Below are positions 43,264 through 49,825 of a stretch of DNA of 64,000 bases, one piece after another. A program made the position numbers and the translations under genes. The DNA lies in contig JAEWTW010000028.1 in assembly GCA_023397655.1 (NCBI GenBank), forward strand, positions 1 through 64,000, written 5' to 3'. The notes under the pieces are model-generated. The model had not been told where the DNA came from, made no database searches, and worked only from the letters and a program-made list of their open reading frames with translations. Every line of letters begins with the position of its first letter. Position 1 is the stretch's first letter. Source of the stretch: Bacillota bacterium (GTDB lineage: Bacteria; Bacillota; Clostridia; Christensenellales; SZUA-584).

Positions 43264-43292
43264 TTGACATATTTAGGCAGTGAATATAGAAT
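43264..43292 (+). promoter_or_regulatory. Promoter of the c-di-GMP riboswitch transcript
   Basis: TTGACA at 43264-43269 and TAGAAT at 43287-43292 are 17 bp apart, a near-consensus sigma-A promoter. Transcription would start near 43299, about 25 bp before the riboswitch. Confidence 0.7.
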
Positions 43293-43323
43293 TAAATTGG
43301 TTTTGGTATGATGTATAACAATT

Positions 43324-43424
43324 GAATATCGTGATAAGGGCAAACCTGTTTAAAGATAGGGACGCAAAGCCAAAGGGTCTAAGGTGCTTATCGCACTATG
43401 ATAGCCTGGTTGCCACATCGGATT
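43324..43424 (+). ncRNA. Cyclic di-GMP-I (GEMM) riboswitch aptamer
   Basis: The conserved core is present in order: GGGCAAACC (43338-43346), a tetraloop-like TTTAAAGA region, GGGACGCAAAGCC (43359-43371), GGGTCTAAGG and TATGATAGCCTGGTTGCC (43397-43414). These match the class I c-di-GMP aptamer, including the GAAA-like loop and its receptor helix. P1 pairs imperfectly through GTGAT and ATCGG. It lies behind a good promoter and before a terminator. Confidence 0.9.
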
Positions 43425-43435
43425 ATATTGACCAA

Positions 43436-43463
43436 GTCTGCCCTTTTCACGGCAGGCTTTTTT
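43436..43463 (+). terminator. Riboswitch expression-platform terminator
   Basis: GTCTGCC (43436-43442) pairs with GGCAGGC (43451-43457), followed by six T residues. It begins 12 bases after the aptamer, as expected for transcriptional control by c-di-GMP. Confidence 0.8.
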
Positions 43464-43494
43464 ATTGGCATCGAGGCATACAACATGGGGGGAT

Positions 43495-43635
43495 ATGTTT
43501 ATGATCTCCGACAATTGCACTTGCGTATGGCCTTTGCATCTTCAAGTAACATTGCTTATTTTCCAGCTAAATTACATCTATTTAGCCATAGGCACTAAAC
43601 CGATATTTCATTTCTATTTAAATAGACGCCAGTAG
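43495..43635 (+). CDS. Possible 46-residue peptide downstream of the riboswitch
   Basis: ATG at 43495 is preceded by GGGGGG and opens a 46-codon frame with a hydrophobic middle (LHLQVTLLIFQLNYIYLAIG) and a basic end (YLNRRQ). It is the only frame with a plausible ribosome binding site just after the riboswitch terminator. It could be a small membrane peptide, or a chance frame left after the true target was lost. Confidence 0.25.
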   Translation: MFMISDNCTCVWPLHLQVTLLIFQLNYIYLAIGTKPIFHFYLNRRQ

Positions 43636-43926
43636 TTCTATTTCTTTCTGCGCATCAAAGCAGAAAACCTTGCAAATGCAAAAAGCAAATTTGGCAGATG
43701 ACTTCCTGCCATGATCTCACTTCCAAATTTGCAGATTGAGGGGGCAATATGCTTTCCAGCTATGCTAGCAGGTTGCATTATTTGATCGCCTTGGCCTAAA
43801 GAAGCAGACAGCTGTTATGTCATTACAACAATTTATAATTCTGAACGCTTAAAAGAAGCTTACCCTGACTACGGAGTTATTATATCAGGCTATTTCGTAA
43901 TACATATAAATAAAATTCATAAGGTT

Positions 43927-43965
43927 AAAAACGCTTATTTGGATAAATTCCAAGTAAGCGTTTTT
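43927..43965. terminator. Strong bidirectional terminator
   Basis: A 14-bp stem (43930-43943 with 43949-43962, one G-U pair) is flanked by A and T runs. Confidence 0.75.
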
Positions 43966-43978
43966 CGTTGTAAAGTGA

Positions 43979-44008
43979 AAAAAATGAGCGTGCTTCGCGC
44001 TCATTTTT
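43979..44008. terminator. Second bidirectional terminator
   Basis: AAAATGAGCG (43981-43990) pairs with CGCTCATTTT (43998-44007), with A and T runs on the outside. Two terminators in tandem insulate the sigma-like gene from upstream transcription. Confidence 0.7.
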
Positions 44009-44100
44009 CATTTGATACCTTTCGCGGCTTTGCGCGCAAGGTTATTTTTTTCATATTACCTTTTCCGATGTTCATAGGCAGCAAAGGCTGTCGCGGCCCT

Positions 44101-44140
44101 CCGACCAATCTGACTTTTCAGATATCAGATTGATCGGAGG
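44101..44140 (+). promoter_or_regulatory. Hairpin covering the sigma-factor ribosome binding site
   Basis: Bases 44101-44113 pair with 44125-44137 (12 of 13 pairs). The 3' arm ends in CGG of the CGGAGG Shine-Dalgarno at 44135-44140, so folding would partly hide it from ribosomes. Confidence 0.5.
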
Positions 44141-44147
44141 TAAAAAA

Positions 44148-44651
44148 ATGGATGAGCATCGTCCCAAACGGAGAAAGGACAAGTATAACCCCTATACGAT
44201 AAAGGAGCAAAGCGGTCACTATTTTCTATCGTTTCAGGACGGTCAGAGAGTACCGCATGAGTTTGAAATCTCGAAGGCTCTTTATGACCTGTTTAATGCT
44301 TTTGAGCTACGGGACTTAACCTATCTCAATGAAGTGGACAGGCACATCGAGCAATCGGAGCTGACAGAAGCCGCTTTGTATCAAAGAGCTTTTTCAGCGC
44401 CGGAATCGACAGAGGAATTGGCCCTTGCATCCATTGAAAACGAGCTGCTACATAGGGCGATAGCAGGATTGCCGAAAACGCAGCGCCGCAGGCTGGCACT
44501 TTACTATTTCGGCGGGCTGACCTATGAGCAGATCGCGGGGCTAGAAGGATGCACGAAAATGCCAGTCAAACGGTCAATTGACCGGGCAGAAGAAAAAATC
44601 CGGCAGAAATTAAAAAACTTCAAAAAGTTAGGGGCTACTTTTGGCCTCTAA
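44148..44651 (+). CDS. Sigma-70 region 4-like regulator of the ICE
   Basis: A 167-residue protein starting at 44148 after GGAGGTAAAAAA. The C-terminal third is a sigma region 4 helix-turn-helix (LPKTQRRRLALYYFGGLTYE, then QIAGLEGCTKMPVKRSID). The N-terminal half (KYNPYTIKEQSGHYFLSFQD) is typical of the sigma-like genes at the right end of Tn1549-type elements. It probably controls excision or transfer genes of the element. Two terminators and a ribosome-binding-site hairpin precede it. Confidence 0.75.
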   Translation: MDEHRPKRRKDKYNPYTIKEQSGHYFLSFQDGQRVPHEFEISKALYDLFNAFELRDLTYLNEVDRHIEQSELTEAALYQRAFSAPESTEELALASIENELLHRAIAGLPKTQRRRLALYYFGGLTYEQIAGLEGCTKMPVKRSIDRAEEKIRQKLKNFKKLGATFGL

Positions 44652-45232
44652 GTGAGGAAACAGGTGAAGGGATTAAATCCCTTTGCCTGTTTCGTTTTTA
44701 CGCGGCAGGGTGTTCCTTGAAAATTGAATACCCATTCATCAAGCACATTCCCATTGTTATCGTGGTGAGCGGTAGCCACATTAGCGGTTGCGCCATGATC
44801 TACGGGACAGGAAGCAAACAGATTTCACTATTTTTTCGGTCTGTGCCTGCCCTTTCCCGTGGGAAGCGAGAAACCTCCGGCTATGAATACCGGGTTGCCC
44901 CCGGTACGGCGATAACAGGCAATGGGGACAATGATACTCCCGTCCAGCCACAGTCCGGGCGCGATCAAACCGTCGCAGGCAATGGGGGCGGCTCTGTGAG
45001 AACCACAGTTGGGGTGAAACTCCCGTGGAGCTGGTAAGCAGCCAGCCGTTTGATGACTTCCCGTAGTGCCTTGGGATGTCGAGGACAAATTAAGGCTCTT
45101 TGAAATAAAAGCCAAACACAGGGCGGATTTTTACGGAAGCATTCCTTTATGCTGCCCCAATCTCAAAAAGCCCTGTTGTTTGGCTTTCTACATACCCCCA
45201 TGGGGATGATTTTCAAAGGGAGGCCAAATATA
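44652..45232. other. Long conserved-looking leader without a convincing gene
   Basis: About 580 bp with repeated pieces such as AGGCAATGGGG (twice, near 44920 and 44980) and several short inverted repeats. A TTG frame at 44717-45037 (106 codons, ending RTTVGVKLPWSW) is open but has a weak start and no recognisable domain. I recall similar DNA in other Tn1549-like elements. It may be a structured RNA or regulatory region. Confidence 0.4.
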
Positions 45233-45751
45233 ATGGAAAAAGCGATTTTGCGCGGAGAACTGTATTACGCTGATTTAAGTCCTGTTGTAGGAAGCGAACA
45301 GGGCGGTGTCCGCCCTGTACTTATCATTCAGAATAATATCGGGAATAAACACAGCCCCACTATTATTGTAGCTGCAATCACAGGCAAGGCGAAATCTGAA
45401 TTACCCACACACATATCTTTGGCAGGAATGCCCTCATTGCAAAGGGATTCTATTGTCTTGCTGGAACAAATCAGAACAATAGATAAGCGAAGGCTAAATA
45501 ATTACATCGGCACTTTGGATAAGGTACTTATGAAAGAAGTGAATCATGCATTGGCGGTGAGTACTGGACTGAATGGTAACACCGACCAGCCCTTGATTAT
45601 GAGCTTATGTCCTGCCTGCGCACAGCAATTTTATGATTCGCCTATCCATACCATTAAACGGGTCAATCCAAAGCAAAGAATAAAAGACCCTTGTATGTTC
45701 TGCAATGTTCGGCAGGGCTATGATTTTGAAATAAAAATGAGCAGACGATGA
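45233..45751 (+). CDS. MazF/PemK-family toxin with zinc-ribbon-like C-terminus
   Basis: A 172-residue protein starting at 45233 after AAAGGGAGG. Residues 1-115 are a MazF fold (RGELYYADLSPVVGSEQGGV, RPVLIIQNNIGNKHSPTIIV, LLEQIRTIDKRRL), normally the whole toxin. The extra 55 residues contain CPACAQQF and CMFCNVRQGY, two CxxC pairs that could bind zinc. MazF enzymes cut single-stranded RNA at short sequences. No antitoxin gene lies directly upstream, so the tail or the sigma/xis products may take its place; that is inference. Confidence 0.8.
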   Translation: MEKAILRGELYYADLSPVVGSEQGGVRPVLIIQNNIGNKHSPTIIVAAITGKAKSELPTHISLAGMPSLQRDSIVLLEQIRTIDKRRLNNYIGTLDKVLMKEVNHALAVSTGLNGNTDQPLIMSLCPACAQQFYDSPIHTIKRVNPKQRIKDPCMFCNVRQGYDFEIKMSRR

Positions 45752-45808
45752 TCTGCTCTTCTTATTTTCCTCAATGTTAATAATGCACTTTTTAGGAAGG
45801 AGATCATT

Positions 45809-46039
45809 ATGCAACAATTAGAAAAAACGGAACAATTAATACCGGAAGCCGATATGAAGCCTGCATTTATTTCCGTCGATGAAATGGCAAAGATGCTTTC
45901 TATCGCACGGGCTACGGCATATCAACTCACAAAAACAAACGATTTCCCTTGTTTCTATATTGGGAAAAGAATCATTATCCCACTGCACTCCTTTCAAGTA
46001 TGGGCGATAAAACAGGCTGAAAATAAAGCCTTACTTTAG
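45809..46039 (+). CDS. xis: Excisionase (helix-turn-helix, MerR-like)
   Basis: A 76-residue protein preceded by GGAAGGAGATCATT. ISVDEMAKMLSIARATAYQL is the winged helix-turn-helix of excisionase/HTH_17 proteins, followed by FPCFYIGKRIIIP. It should bind the attachment-site arms and direct the integrase toward excision. It lies 17 bp upstream of the integrase start, as in Tn916/Tn1549. Confidence 0.85.
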   Translation: MQQLEKTEQLIPEADMKPAFISVDEMAKMLSIARATAYQLTKTNDFPCFYIGKRIIIPLHSFQVWAIKQAENKALL

Positions 46040-46056
46040 TGGGAGAGGTGAGAATC

Positions 46057-47529
46057 ATGGCAAAGTATAGAGCAAACGGCGAAGGGAGCATTCGCAAGCG
46101 CGCCGATGGTAGATGGGAAGCCAGATACTACGATTCCCGTGAATCAGACCCTAAAAAACAACGCAAATCCATCATCAGAAAATCGCAGAAAGAAGTAAAA
46201 GATGCCCTGAAAGCCGCTATTGCTGCAATGGATGAAAGAATGCCGCTTATAAACAATAATACTACCGTTTCTGAGTGGCTTTCTCTATGGATGGTTGAAT
46301 ATAAACGTACTGAACTGCGAGATGGAACGTATGAAGCTTATGATATGCATATTCGACGCAACATAAATCCCCATATTGGTCAAATTAAGCTGAAAGAATT
46401 ATCCGGCATAAACATCCAACAAATGTTTACTAAATTGCAAGATGCGCCTGACAATGACGGACACGACCTTTCTGCCGCCACTGTTATAAAAATCAAAAAT
46501 ATCTTATCAGGGGCGTTAAAGCAGGCGGTTATAAATAGATTGATTGGACGCAATCCGCTTGATGAAACCAAGGCTCCCAAGATTGAAGATGCGGACATCC
46601 GAATCCTGACCAAAGACGAACAAAGGCTGTTTATCAATGTGTTGCCTTTCTTTAACACAAGGTATTTGTTTTCTGTTGCCTTAGCCACAGGCATGAGGAT
46701 AGGTGAAATATGTGCGCTGGACAAAAGCGACATCAATCGTGAACTGAAATATATCGACATCAACAAGACGGCTGGCCGTCGAAAAGACAAGTATACGGGC
46801 GAGGTTTCCATTAAAGTCGGCCCACCAAAAACGAAATACAGTATACGCAGGATACCACTTTTACCAAGTGTTGAGGTCATGCTTGACAGGCAGGAACAAT
46901 TGACTGATGAAATGAAAACAAAGGCGGGAACGAACTGGAAAGATAATTCGCTGGTGTTTCCAACTGATGAAGGCAACATCCATGATTTAAGCGGTATACG
47001 CTCCTCTTTACATCGGATATTAAAGCGCACTGGCCTCCCGCATATGACCGTTCATGCCCTCCGGCATACCTACGCGACTACGGCGCTTAATTCTGGCGTT
47101 GCCGCACAAAATGTTGCGAGACTTTTGGGACATAAAGATGGCGCTACAACCTTGCGTTTCTATGCCCATTATATAAACGCCGAAGCAATGACACAGCTTG
47201 AAAAGCTCGAAGAACACAATATCAATCATCTTGGAATTACTGCTGACGAGCTTCAGCGCATTGTCTCTAAGAGTGCCGAAGTGTTAGAGAAAACCAGTGT
47301 ATCAAAACAAATTGACTTGGTTGTATCAAAAGCAAAGAATTTTCCTCCCAAAAAAAGCGTAGAGATGGTTTTAAGCGTATGTGAGGATATTCTATCACAG
47401 CCCATAGATCATCTTTCCGCATCGGAAAAGGAAGTCTTGCTTGGCGTGCTTGCTCAATATACAATGATGAAAAGAAGATATTCCGAGCAGGAAAAGGCTA
47501 AGAAATCAGAAAAGCATCGGGAAAGATAA
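46057..47529 (+). CDS. int: Tyrosine integrase of the ICE
   Basis: A 490-residue tyrosine recombinase. Start 46057 is preceded by GGGAGAGGTG; a GTG at 46039 is less likely. The N-terminus (RANGEGSIRKRADGRWEARY) is the AP2-like arm-binding domain, then a SAM-like core-binding domain, then the catalytic domain with Arg214 (ATGMRIGE), His333/Arg336 (HALRHTY), His359 (LLGHKD) and Tyr369 (RFYAHY). The C-terminal 100 residues are an extra helical tail. It reads toward the tRNA-Thr end 150 bp away, its probable attachment site. Confidence 0.92.
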   Translation: MAKYRANGEGSIRKRADGRWEARYYDSRESDPKKQRKSIIRKSQKEVKDALKAAIAAMDERMPLINNNTTVSEWLSLWMVEYKRTELRDGTYEAYDMHIRRNINPHIGQIKLKELSGINIQQMFTKLQDAPDNDGHDLSAATVIKIKNILSGALKQAVINRLIGRNPLDETKAPKIEDADIRILTKDEQRLFINVLPFFNTRYLFSVALATGMRIGEICALDKSDINRELKYIDINKTAGRRKDKYTGEVSIKVGPPKTKYSIRRIPLLPSVEVMLDRQEQLTDEMKTKAGTNWKDNSLVFPTDEGNIHDLSGIRSSLHRILKRTGLPHMTVHALRHTYATTALNSGVAAQNVARLLGHKDGATTLRFYAHYINAEAMTQLEKLEEHNINHLGITADELQRIVSKSAEVLEKTSVSKQIDLVVSKAKNFPPKKSVEMVLSVCEDILSQPIDHLSASEKEVLLGVLAQYTMMKRRYSEQEKAKKSEKHRER

Positions 47530-47679
47530 CAAAGGTTTTCGTATCATCCAGTGTCATCTAAGTTTATCCCCGTGGGGGTCAAAATGGGGGTCAAATCGAA
47601 AAACTCGGTCGTTCATATTTGAAAAAATGCCGTAAAATCGGGCTTTTCCGGTTATAGGCAGATAGGTAGAGCACCACCA
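47530..47679. other. Integrase-proximal attachment-site arm
   Basis: Between int and the tRNA fragment lie GTGGGGGTCAAAATGGGGGTC-type repeats (GGGGGTCAAA twice, near 47572 and 47586), which could be integrase or excisionase arm sites. A weak D-arm-like TAGGTAGAGCA at 47663-47673 precedes the core but does not fold as a tRNA 5' half. Confidence 0.4.
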
Positions 47680-47723
47680 TGGTAAGGATGGGGTCATCGG
47701 TTCAAATCCGATTAGCGGCTCCA
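47680..47723 (+). other. attR: 3' part of a tRNA-Thr(GGT) gene
   Basis: From TGGTAA (anticodon region) onward the sequence is a normal tRNA 3' half: GGATG stem arm, T-arm ATCGG-TTCAAAT-CCGAT, acceptor arm TAGCGGC, discriminator T and encoded CCA. The 5' side does not match: the anticodon stem has two mismatches (CCACC against GGATG), and D-arm and acceptor pairing are poor. This is expected where an element has integrated into the 3' end of a tRNA gene and the duplicated end remains at the far junction. Confidence 0.7.
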
Positions 47724-47724
47724 T

Positions 47725-47768
47725 AAAGAAGCCTTTGCAAAGCGATTTGCATGGGCTTCTTTATTTTT
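47725..47768 (+). terminator. Terminator of the original tRNA-Thr unit
   Basis: AAAGAAGCC (47725-47733) pairs with the GGGCTTCTTT region (47753-47762), with additional inner pairing, followed by TTATTTTT. Confidence 0.7.
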
Positions 47769-47872
47769 ACTGATCATTTATTTATCTTTGAAAAAGCCTG
47801 TTCTGAAGTAGTTTCACAATTATGATCTTTCTGCGCAGAAAAAAGGGGCAGACCAAAAAATCAAAACCAAGA

Positions 47873-48772
47873 TCACCCGCGCGTATCCTTTATGGCTTTG
47901 TAGGTTTTATCGAGGTTTCCAAGAGCGTCTTCAAAGTGCCGACTTGCATAGCAAGCGTATAATACGTCGATTAAAAAAATCTGCGCGATTTTCGACGAGG
48001 TGGATTCCCAGTCGAGCCCTGTTCCTTGCCCGGCATTCTTGGTAGGCGTAAACAGCGTGATATCGGCGAAGTTCACGATGGGCGAATCCTCAAAGGACGT
48101 GACAGCGATCGTTCGTGCTCCGTTTTGTTTGGCAAGCTTCAGGCACTGTATCACGGAAGTCGATCTTCCGGAATTGCTGATGCCGATGACAGTATCCTTT
48201 TCCGTCGAGGTCGCCGCTTGTATTTTCTGCAGGCTTTCGTCCCTTTGCAGAACACACTTTTTACCTGCGCGCGAGAAGCGCATAACTGCTTCCTCGGCAG
48301 CCACGGCAGAAGAACCCATACAACAAAACAGCAGCGCATCAGCATTTTCGATTGCCTCTGCGGCGAGGTTCAATTTTTCCAAATTGACAAGCTGCCTGGT
48401 GTTCGAAAGCGTCTGAACATTCCTGTGATATATCTTGCTTACAATGGTATCGGTGGAATCCGACCGGCCGATATCTTCAAACACATGCAGGCCTTCAGCG
48501 TGTGTCTCGCCATTTTGGCTGGCCATAAGGTACTCGGCAATGGCGATCTTCATTTCCTGAAAACTGTCGTACCCAACTTCATGCACGAATCGTGTAACGG
48601 TGGATTCCGCCACTTCACATTCTGCTGCAAGGTTCTTGGTGGTTATTGTTTTACAGGCTTCCGTATGCTCAAGTATATAATCCGCTATGCGCTTTAAGGC
48701 TGGCTGCAGATAGCCCGCTTTTTTTACGATGGAGGAAATGGCGTCCGTACGTTCTGTTTGCAACAATATCAC
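47873..48772 (-). CDS. RpiR/MurR family transcriptional regulator
   Basis: A 299-residue regulator. The N-terminal HTH_6 domain includes TTKNLAAECEVAESTVTRFV, and the C-terminal SIS domain (residues 120-280) has LLFCCMGSSAVAAEEA and VIGISNSGRSTSVIQCL, the sugar-phosphate pocket. The start is GTG 48772 or a nearby TTG, since AGGTGAT overlaps them. It is divergent from the SDR/glycerol-kinase-like pair and probably regulates it in response to a phosphorylated sugar. Confidence 0.85.
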   Translation of the reverse strand: MILLQTERTDAISSIVKKAGYLQPALKRIADYILEHTEACKTITTKNLAAECEVAESTVTRFVHEVGYDSFQEMKIAIAEYLMASQNGETHAEGLHVFEDIGRSDSTDTIVSKIYHRNVQTLSNTRQLVNLEKLNLAAEAIENADALLFCCMGSSAVAAEEAVMRFSRAGKKCVLQRDESLQKIQAATSTEKDTVIGISNSGRSTSVIQCLKLAKQNGARTIAVTSFEDSPIVNFADITLFTPTKNAGQGTGLDWESTSSKIAQIFLIDVLYACYASRHFEDALGNLDKTYKAIKDTRG

Positions 48773-48846
48773 CTGGATTTCTTAAAATAGTTAAAACTCT
48801 TTACTGAATGGCATCAGTATAGCACGCGTTTTCCGATACTGTCAAA

Positions 48847-48897
48847 GAATTTTATTCGTTTTATATTGTTGACAAATAGAATTTTATTTTATAAACT
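48847..48897 (+). promoter_or_regulatory. Promoter and candidate RpiR sites upstream of the SDR gene
   Basis: TTGACA at 48869-48874 is followed 17 bp later by TAAACT (48892-48897). The 11-bp sequence AGAATTTTATT occurs twice, at 48847-48857 and 48878-48888, flanking the -35 and within the spacer, a plausible regulator site. Confidence 0.5.
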
Positions 48898-48979
48898 AAT
48901 GTCAGGAGATCATACAAAACACACTAAAGTTAGCTTTAACATGACTCAATAATTAATTAAATAAGGCAGGGTTACTACT

Positions 48980-49804
48980 ATGTATGAAAAAGGCAACAAA
49001 CTTCAGGGCAAGGTAGCCATCGTAACAGGAGGCGCTTCCGGTATCGGCGAAGCGGTTGCAAAATTGTTTGCAGCAAACGGATGCCATATCTCCCTCGTGG
49101 ACATCAACGGCCAACGTTTGGAGAAAGTAGCTGCGGAAATCCAGGCAGATTATCAAAGTGATTGTCTCTCGTTCTGTGTGGATGTAACGGACGAGGATAA
49201 AATCATCGATCTGTTTGCAAAAACGGCTGCCAAATGGGGTAAGATCGATTTCGTCATCAACAGCGCCGGCCGCGACTCTCTGGCTCCGCCGGTCAGTGAA
49301 GTAACGCTTGAGGAATGGAACAAGACCATTGGTCCCAACATGACCGGCGTATTCCTCTGCTGCCGCGAAGCTTTCCGCTACATGGAAAAACAGCAGACCG
49401 GCGGACGCATCATCAACTACGGCTCTTCCTCCGCAAAGCTCGCCTCGAGCCCCGGCCACAGCCCGTACCGAGCCTCCAAACACGGCATGATGGGGTTCAG
49501 CAAGAACATACTCCTGGAAGGCGTCAAAAAGAATATAGGTGTGACGGTTATTAATCCTTCACATGTTAAGACCCCGATGACGGAGATCATAGATCAGGGA
49601 ATTTACGAGGGCGATATCCCCGCCTATCTCGATGGCTGGCTGGATGAAAACGAGCTCAAAAACGGTATACACGCGAGCTGTATCGATGTGGACAACGTCG
49701 CCGAGGTATCGCTTTATGTCGCAACCCGCACCCCCGACGTCACCATCCCGCAAATCTCGCTGTATCCTACCCACAAAGCGCACAGGTACGGTATGGAAGT
49801 ATAA
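48980..49804 (+). CDS. Short-chain dehydrogenase/reductase (SDR)
   Basis: A 274-residue classical SDR: TGGASGIG (NAD(P) loop, residues 14-21), NSAG (residues 91-94), catalytic Ser in YGSSSAK and YRASK (Tyr/Lys). An Asp after the second beta strand (LVDINGQ) favours NAD(H). The substrate-binding loop is longer than in FabG proteins. With the kinase 21 bp downstream it probably oxidises or reduces a polyol or ketose. GGCAGGGTTACTACT is a weak ribosome binding site. Confidence 0.85.
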   Translation: MYEKGNKLQGKVAIVTGGASGIGEAVAKLFAANGCHISLVDINGQRLEKVAAEIQADYQSDCLSFCVDVTDEDKIIDLFAKTAAKWGKIDFVINSAGRDSLAPPVSEVTLEEWNKTIGPNMTGVFLCCREAFRYMEKQQTGGRIINYGSSSAKLASSPGHSPYRASKHGMMGFSKNILLEGVKKNIGVTVINPSHVKTPMTEIIDQGIYEGDIPAYLDGWLDENELKNGIHASCIDVDNVAEVSLYVATRTPDVTIPQISLYPTHKAHRYGMEV

Positions 49805-49825
49805 CAATCTTTTTCGGAGGTAGTT

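Larger units (their letters stand above)
43636..44100. other. Non-coding junction before the ICE right-end module
   Basis: This stretch holds an inverted repeat around 43686-43734 (CAAATTTGG and CCAAATTTG arms with an inner GGCAG/CCTGCC pair) and two strong terminators. No gene can be supported. Confidence 0.5.
1..47723. mobile_element. Tn1549/CTn-like integrative conjugative element (left end outside window)
   Basis: The left 20 kb encodes relaxase, MobC, coupling protein and a VirB4/VirB6/PrgI-type secretion system. The right end carries sigma-like factor, MazF, excisionase and a tyrosine integrase that reads toward a tRNA-Thr 3' end. In known Tn1549-type elements xis and int sit at the right end in this order, so the two modules fit one element with about 24 kb of cargo between them. 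The cargo is AT-richer and contains remnants of other recombinases, so separate insertions into chromosomal DNA remain possible. The left attachment site is not in the window. Confidence 0.6.

Noticed and set aside
44717..45037. A 106-codon frame as a protein gene
   Set aside because: It starts with TTG without a good ribosome binding site, has no recognisable domain, and overlaps repeated, structured-looking DNA. It is kept as part of a non-coding region.
47648..47723. A functional tRNA-Thr gene
   Set aside because: Only the 3' half folds normally. Acceptor, D-arm and anticodon stem all have mismatches on the 5' side, so it is better read as an attachment-site remnant.
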